DNA of 64,000 nt from an uncultured Bacteroidales bacterium (GTDB taxonomy: Bacteria; Bacteroidota; Bacteroidia; Bacteroidales; UBA932), in NCBI GenBank assembly GCA_905233655.1, contig CAJOCS010000008.1, positions 1 to 64,000 of the forward strand, written 5' to 3'. Numbering within the stretch: the first letter of the stretch is position 1; the number at the start of each line of letters is the position of its first letter. Under the pieces are notes generated by a model. The model made no database searches and had not been told where the DNA came from. It saw only the letters and a program-made list of their open reading frames with translations. Positions 60,149 through 64,000 of the stretch are shown here, piece after piece. The translations under genes and the position numbers were made by a program.

Positions 60149-61339
60149 ATGTATCAAAGGCAACAATTCCATACCCTACTTGCCAGAATGCGGGAAAAAC
60201 GGCGCTTTATACAGGTGATTATGGGGCCCCGTCAGGTCGGCAAATCTACTTTGATGAAGCAGGCAGTCAACGAGGCAGGTATTCCTTTCGTCTTTTATCA
60301 GGCAGATGCTGTTCCGGCCACACAAGTAGGCTGGATCGGCGACTGTTGGAACGCTGCCCGCGCGAAGATGCGCGTCGAGGGGCTTGTGCAGCTCATCCTG
60401 ATTATCGATGAGGTACAGAAAATTCCCGGATGGAGTGAGATTGTCAAAAAAGAGTGGGACTATGATACATTCAATGATATCAACCTTAAGGTCATACTGC
60501 TGGGCTCCTCCCGCGTAATGCTGGACAAAGGCCTGTCAGATAGCTTGGAAGGAAGATTTGAGCGCATTATTCTCTCACATTGGTCATTTGCTGAAATGCG
60601 CGACGCCTTCGGTTTTACTCTGGATCAGTTTATGTATTACGGTGCGTATCCAGGTGCCGCAGAGCTCATTGGTGACGAGGACCGCTGGCGCGATTACATC
60701 ACCGGAGCCATAGTTGATGCCACCATCAACAAGGATATCCTTGTCAATGAAAAGATTGCCAAGCCGGCTCTGTTTCGGCAGGCTTTTGAACTATCGGCCG
60801 CCTATTCCGGCAAAGAGCTTTCTTTGACTAAAATGATAGGACAGATGCAGGATGCAGGCAATACAACAACCATTTCGGGCTATCTTAATCTGATGTCACA
60901 GGCGGGCCTTGTCTGCGGTCTGAACAAGTTTGCCGTTGACTTTGCCAGAAAGAAGAATAGTGTCCCAAAACACCAGGTTTACAATAATGCTCTAAGGAGC
61001 ATCTATTGTGAGAAGCCCTTTGCAGAGGCCCTTATGGACCGCAAGCTGTGGGGGGGATTGTTTGAATCGGCCATCGGTGCTCACTTAATGAGTTACGCCT
61101 ATGCCGGGGATTACAAAGTGTATTACTGGAGGACAATTCCGGGGTGTGAGGTTGATTATGTTCTGGAGAAAAAAGGACGTGTAGTTGCAATAGAGGTAAA
61201 AAGTAATAACAAAACTGGCAACAAGGGTCTGTCCGAATTCTCTTCGCTGTACAAACCCTGTCTGTCGCTAGTTGTCGGAGATGGCGGAATGAAAGCCGAA
61301 GACTTCTTGAGCATAAAGCCCTCGGACCTGTTTAGGTAG
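60149..61339 (+). CDS. AAA_14/DUF4143-type P-loop ATPase
   Basis: 396 residues. Walker A GPRQVGKSTLMKQA near 27-40, Walker B ILIIDEVQKIPGWSEIVKK near 90, sensor LLGSSRVMLDKGLSDSLEGRF, then LSHWSFAEMRDAF and the C-terminal DUF4143 nuclease-like domain (LWGGLFESAIGAHLMSYAYA, YYWRTIPGCEVDYVLEKKG, VVAIEVKS). This family is abundant and variable in Bacteroidota; proposed roles include stress response, toxin-antitoxin-like and mobile-element functions, none settled. Base composition is clearly more AT-rich than neighbours, suggesting recent acquisition. Confidence 0.9.
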   Translation: MYQRQQFHTLLARMREKRRFIQVIMGPRQVGKSTLMKQAVNEAGIPFVFYQADAVPATQVGWIGDCWNAARAKMRVEGLVQLILIIDEVQKIPGWSEIVKKEWDYDTFNDINLKVILLGSSRVMLDKGLSDSLEGRFERIILSHWSFAEMRDAFGFTLDQFMYYGAYPGAAELIGDEDRWRDYITGAIVDATINKDILVNEKIAKPALFRQAFELSAAYSGKELSLTKMIGQMQDAGNTTTISGYLNLMSQAGLVCGLNKFAVDFARKKNSVPKHQVYNNALRSIYCEKPFAEALMDRKLWGGLFESAIGAHLMSYAYAGDYKVYYWRTIPGCEVDYVLEKKGRVVAIEVKSNNKTGNKGLSEFSSLYKPCLSLVVGDGGMKAEDFLSIKPSDLFR

Positions 61340-61380
61340 CGATAAGCCCGAATGTTAGTATCAAATTCAGAATTCCGTTT

Positions 61381-62325
61381 CTAGTCCACTGAGGCGAGGA
61401 GGATGTAGAGGCCGACGGCGATGACCAGAAGGATCAAGAGGAACAGGCAGGCGAGGAGGTACCAGAGGCCGGTCCTGACGGTGAGCTTCAGGCCGTTTTT
61501 CCAGTTGACGCCGAAGAGCTGGGAATAGTCGATGGTGAGAAGCACAGCCATCAGGCCTATGCCGATTTCGCCTTTGCCCTTGCTCGAGAAGAACAGGGAG
61601 AAGAACATGAAGAAGCAGAACTGGCAGAGGATATAGGCGGTAGCTGCGGCGCAGGCCGATCTGCTCATATCCTTTTTCCTCAAGGCAAAGCACATGGCAA
61701 ACCAGAGCAGCAGGAACTGGCCCAGGAACAGATAGACGCCCTGGCTTCGCAGGGCGCTCTCAAACGCCGCCAGCGAGGCCTTTGCCGGGGTGTCGATCCT
61801 CTCGGGATGCCTGTCCAGGTCCAGTAGGTTGACAAGCTCCACCACCTTCGAGGCGTTTGCCGACACTTTGTGCCTGTTGTAAGATACCGTAAAGTTGGCA
61901 TGCCCGGCGGTATCCGCCACAGCCGAATCCACCGCCGCAGAGTCCGCCACCGCGGTATCCACCATTACCGAATCCCGAAAGATGTCCGTATCGGCCCTTC
62001 CATTCTGCTGGTAGCTTGTATACTCGGGGTTGACTATCGAGGAGATGAGGGCGAAAAATGCATAGAAGATAATCAGGGAGGTCAGCGGAGCGAGATACCG
62101 TTCGTGCTGTCCCTTGATGTAGTCCCGGATCATGTAGCCGGGGCGAAGCAGCAGATGCACGAAGGTGCGCTTCGCATCGTCGTTGAGGAAGGGAATGGAG
62201 TCGAAGGCTCCTTTATAGAAATCCCCTTTGCGGGATTTGGATTTCTTCTTCGACCAGGGCAGGAAGCCGAGCTTCTGCCAAATCGCGAAGGCCCTGAGGC
62301 GGACTGCCAATTTCTGCTTAAACAT
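61381..62325 (-). CDS. DUF3667-type membrane protein
   Basis: 314 residues. N-terminal basic region (KKKSKSRKGDFYKGAFDSIP), then the family signature DDAKRTFVHLLLRPGYMIRDYIKGQHERYLAPLTSL split near residues 48-85, a TM helix, a Thr/Ser/Ala-rich periplasmic insertion with repeated DTAVADSAAVDSAVADTAG, and four C-terminal TM helices (YLFLGQFLLLWFAMCFAL, AYILCQFCFFMFFSLFF, GLWYLLACLFLLILLVIAVG). Function of the family is unknown. Confidence 0.85.
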   Translation of the reverse strand: MFKQKLAVRLRAFAIWQKLGFLPWSKKKSKSRKGDFYKGAFDSIPFLNDDAKRTFVHLLLRPGYMIRDYIKGQHERYLAPLTSLIIFYAFFALISSIVNPEYTSYQQNGRADTDIFRDSVMVDTAVADSAAVDSAVADTAGHANFTVSYNRHKVSANASKVVELVNLLDLDRHPERIDTPAKASLAAFESALRSQGVYLFLGQFLLLWFAMCFALRKKDMSRSACAAATAYILCQFCFFMFFSLFFSSKGKGEIGIGLMAVLLTIDYSQLFGVNWKNGLKLTVRTGLWYLLACLFLLILLVIAVGLYILLASVD

Positions 62326-62352
62326 ATTACGGCAAGCTACGGACGGCGCAGA

Positions 62353-62802
62353 TTAGAAGTAATATGAAACGCCGGCGCCGATATCCCCCTGATAGGGTTT
62401 GTAGAACAGTCTGAAGTCTAGATGCTTCAGGGCGATTCCGGCCTGGAACTTCGTGCAGCCGAGATATGTGCCCGCGAAGTCGAACTCCCAGCCGCCCCCG
62501 ACATATCCGGAGAGGGTTTCGCCTCTTAGCAGATTCACATTCAGCATGAGAGGAACCTGAAAGCCCGAGAGGCGCGGCCCGTAGATATAACGGAGGCCGC
62601 CCACAAAATTCAGCCACTGCTCCGGGCTGCCAAGGCGGCCGCGCACTCCAATGCCGTAGCTTGGTGTAGACGAGAGCTTATTGTCTACTGTGAGGAAATC
62701 ATCCACGCTGGTGTCGACGCCGAAGCGGAACACGATGCGGTTCTGTCCCAGGGCGGAAATCGTCACAAACAGGACGGCAAGGACGCAAAACAGTCTTTTC
62801 AC
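62353..62802 (-). CDS. Small outer-membrane beta-barrel-like protein
   Basis: 149 residues from GTG 62802 (MKRLFCVLAVLFVTISALG, signal peptide); the only longer start would run through the adjacent gene. Alternating amphipathic strands (IVFRFGVDTSVDDFL, SYGIGVRGRLGS, LSGYVGGGWEFDFAG, FKQAGIALKHLDFRLFYKPY) ending in the barrel signal GVSYYF. Eight-strand barrel likely. Adjacent to two further secreted proteins of unknown function. Confidence 0.72.
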   Translation of the reverse strand: MKRLFCVLAVLFVTISALGQNRIVFRFGVDTSVDDFLTVDNKLSSTPSYGIGVRGRLGSPEQWLNFVGGLRYIYGPRLSGFQVPLMLNVNLLRGETLSGYVGGGWEFDFAGTYLGCTKFQAGIALKHLDFRLFYKPYQGDIGAGVSYYF

Positions 62803-62824
62803 GGGTTCTTTCAGAATAATAACA

Positions 62825-63163
62825 CTAGCGTCTTGTTCTTCTTCTTTCCTGCGCCGGCTGATAGTCCCTGAGGTGATAGCGGCGACGGTTGGCCCGGGCA
62901 TCGCGGCGCTGCTGGCGGGCTTGGTCCCTCGCAGCCTTGCGGTACTCCCAATTGGCCCTGCGGTTAGCCTTCCAGGCGCCGAGTCTGTCCCAACCCTCGG
63001 CCGCACGGTTGCGGGCGTCGAAAACATTGTCGGCCCTGGTGGCATCTATCGAGTATCCGGCAATCTCTTCCGCTTCCCTGAGAGCGTGGTTCTGTGCTTT
63101 ACTCTTATTGGGGATAAAAAGCAGTGCGGCCGAAGCCAGCAATATGATAGCGAAACGTTTCAT
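62825..63163 (-). CDS. Small, highly basic secreted protein
   Basis: 112 residues. Signal peptide MKRFAIILLASAALLFIPNKSKA then an Arg/Ala-rich helical region (NRAAEGWDRLGAWKANRRAN, WEYRKAARDQARQQRRDARA) ending RRTRR. Composition suggests binding to an acidic surface such as LPS, DNA or polysaccharide. No family recognised. Between two beta-barrel genes, each separated by short gaps, so probably one operon with 63170-63727. Confidence 0.7.
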   Translation of the reverse strand: MKRFAIILLASAALLFIPNKSKAQNHALREAEEIAGYSIDATRADNVFDARNRAAEGWDRLGAWKANRRANWEYRKAARDQARQQRRDARANRRRYHLRDYQPAQERRRTRR

Positions 63164-63169
63164 AGGCCA

Positions 63170-63727
63170 TTAAATTATCAATCCTACTCCGACGCGGATG
63201 CCGTCGAGCCCCACGCCGTTTTTGTTGAAGGGAATCATGTCGTGATAGTATCCGGCATAGATGTGAAAGCAGTCTACAAACATACTCACGCCGGCCACCA
63301 CGCCATATTGCCATTTATTGAAGCGGGCCGGATCATCCGGAGCGACCAGAAGATTCAACGCCCCATAGGCCCCCACATACGGGCCGATGCTGAACAGCGG
63401 GGCCGGGTCCCACAGAACCATGAGTTGCAGAGGGACCTCGAAGCGGTAGTTCGTAGGGGTGTCCGCGCCGTAGGCCTTTACCGAAAACATGCAGTTGACG
63501 CCGCTACGCAGGTAAACCGGCCAGGGAAAGAACCAGTCCGGGCCGAAAGACACGCCAAGACCCACCGAAGGGTAGCTCACCTTGTCGCCCAGCTGGATGT
63601 TGCGGGCGTCGTAGATGGCGTCAAAGCACTTGTCGTTCTGCGCCAGGGCTGTTTGAGATGTGAAACAACCTGCCAGAACCAGCACCGCCACCATCGCCCG
63701 TATTACATGAATCCTTCTCATACTCAT
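63170..63727 (-). CDS. Outer-membrane beta-barrel-like protein
   Basis: 185 residues. Signal peptide MSMRRIHVIRAMVAVLVLAG with an alternative lipobox VLAGC. Barrel-like strands: YPSVGLGVSFGPDWFFPWPV, YRFEVPLQLMVLW, LFSIGPYVGAYGAL, WQYGVVAGVSMFVDCFHIYA, ending IRVGVGLII. Same type as the smaller protein at 62353-62802. Promoter TATATTTG just upstream. Confidence 0.75.
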   Translation of the reverse strand: MSMRRIHVIRAMVAVLVLAGCFTSQTALAQNDKCFDAIYDARNIQLGDKVSYPSVGLGVSFGPDWFFPWPVYLRSGVNCMFSVKAYGADTPTNYRFEVPLQLMVLWDPAPLFSIGPYVGAYGALNLLVAPDDPARFNKWQYGVVAGVSMFVDCFHIYAGYYHDMIPFNKNGVGLDGIRVGVGLII

Positions 63728-63737
63728 GCATTTTTGG

Positions 63738-63745
63738 CAAATATA
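63738..63745 (-). promoter_or_regulatory. Promoter -7 element (TATATTTG) for the beta-barrel gene cluster
   Basis: TATATTTG on the minus strand, 10 nt upstream of the ATG at 63727. Confidence 0.55.
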
Positions 63746-63845
63746 GCAACACCCTTTGATAAATCAAAATCCCGCGGAAGATATTCTTCACGCATCTCTG
63801 CCCGCAGATTTTGCATTTTTTGAGTTTTTTTTCAAAATTTGCAGC

Positions 63846-64000
63846 ATGCTGTTAAGCCTTTTATATGTTCTCATCTCGGGTATCGCCCTTCCGGTGGGCG
63901 GTATCCAGATGCAGTATCTGTGGCGCAACCAGCTCGGAGACGTCTATTCTTTGGGCCTCGGCTCCGCCGCCTGTCTGGGCGCTGCGGCCGCAACCATGTC
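63846..64000 (+). CDS. FecCD-type ABC transporter permease, N-terminal part (truncated by window end)
   Basis: 51 residues are visible from ATG 63846: MLLSLLYVLISGIALPVGGI, QMQYLWRNQLGDVYSLGLGS, AACLGAAAATM. The pattern LPVGGIQMQ-x2-WRNQLGD-x3-LGLGSAACLGA matches the PxxSGxxLQxxxxNPLAxPxxLGxxSGAxxGA block of BtuC/FecD permeases for cobalamin and siderophores. Usual members have about 60 more residues before this block, so either the gene is short at the N-terminus or the true start lies upstream in the same open frame. Confidence 0.55.
   Translation, partial: MLLSLLYVLISGIALPVGGIQMQYLWRNQLGDVYSLGLGSAACLGAAAATM

Overview
The window looks like a chromosomal segment of a Bacteroidales bacterium with unusually high GC for that order (an Alistipes/Rikenellaceae-like or uncultured gut lineage is plausible; I cannot place it further from sequence alone). 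Evidence: a SusC/SusD pair with glycan lipoproteins, many promoters of the Bacteroidota type (-7 element TAnnTTTG) and few Shine-Dalgarno sequences, lipoproteins beginning MKK...C, a Bacteroidota-style malate dehydrogenase, a FeoA-FeoB fusion and a membrane K+-dependent pyrophosphatase. No rRNA, CRISPR array, integrase or transposase was seen.

Layout. 1-11 kb: 5' part of pheS, a small secreted protein, a C69 dipeptidase, hppA, then a translationally coupled SGNH-SGNH-MBOAT cluster that should O-acylate an envelope glycan, converging on rsmA. 10.3-16.1 kb: small envelope proteins, a permuted papain-fold lipoprotein, murB, aspS and, divergently, murA (with Asp in place of the catalytic Cys). 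16-20.3 kb: a compact aroC, then sufB (frameshifted), pnuC, sufC and a very short sufD. 20.3-32 kb: a polysaccharide utilisation locus that I read as beta-1,3-glucan specific: membrane TPR/HTH regulator, SusC, SusD, glycan-binding-type lipoprotein, GH16, GH128, then a 48-aa acidic-tailed ORF and a large fimbrillin/BACON-like lipoprotein. 32-45 kb: tsaE with hicAB, comM, ispE, an ECF sigma factor with a membrane-anchored beta-barrel partner, a TPR lipoprotein-like protein, an EnvC-like protein, nrdG/nrdD and a phosphopantetheinyl transferase. 45-57 kb: mdh, feoAB, a nucleotide pyrophosphatase/phosphodiesterase, the DAP/lysine genes dapA-dapD and dapF plus an aminotransferase, and shikimate genes aroB and an aroD-aroA fusion.

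57-60.1 kb is the accessory part: tRNA-Leu(CAA), its terminator duplicated 91 bp downstream, three tandem 51-bp hairpin repeats, a long palindromic repeat, a lipocalin-like lipoprotein, a possible broken lipoprotein gene, a second small-ORF/fimbrillin-like pair, and a 43-bp exact remnant of the palindromic repeat next to an AAA_14/DUF4143 ATPase. 61-64 kb holds envelope proteins (DUF3667, beta-barrels) and the start of a FecCD-type permease.

The two signals I consider most worth pursuing are (1) a structured palindromic repeat family with one copy inserted in frame, exactly 132 bp (44 codons), inside murB and other copies in the tRNA-Leu island, with compensatory base changes between copies; and (2) a recurring two-gene module, a ~47-aa ORF with a YL-x-P-x-T start and acidic tail placed 12-13 nt upstream of a fimbrillin-like lipoprotein, found twice in this window.
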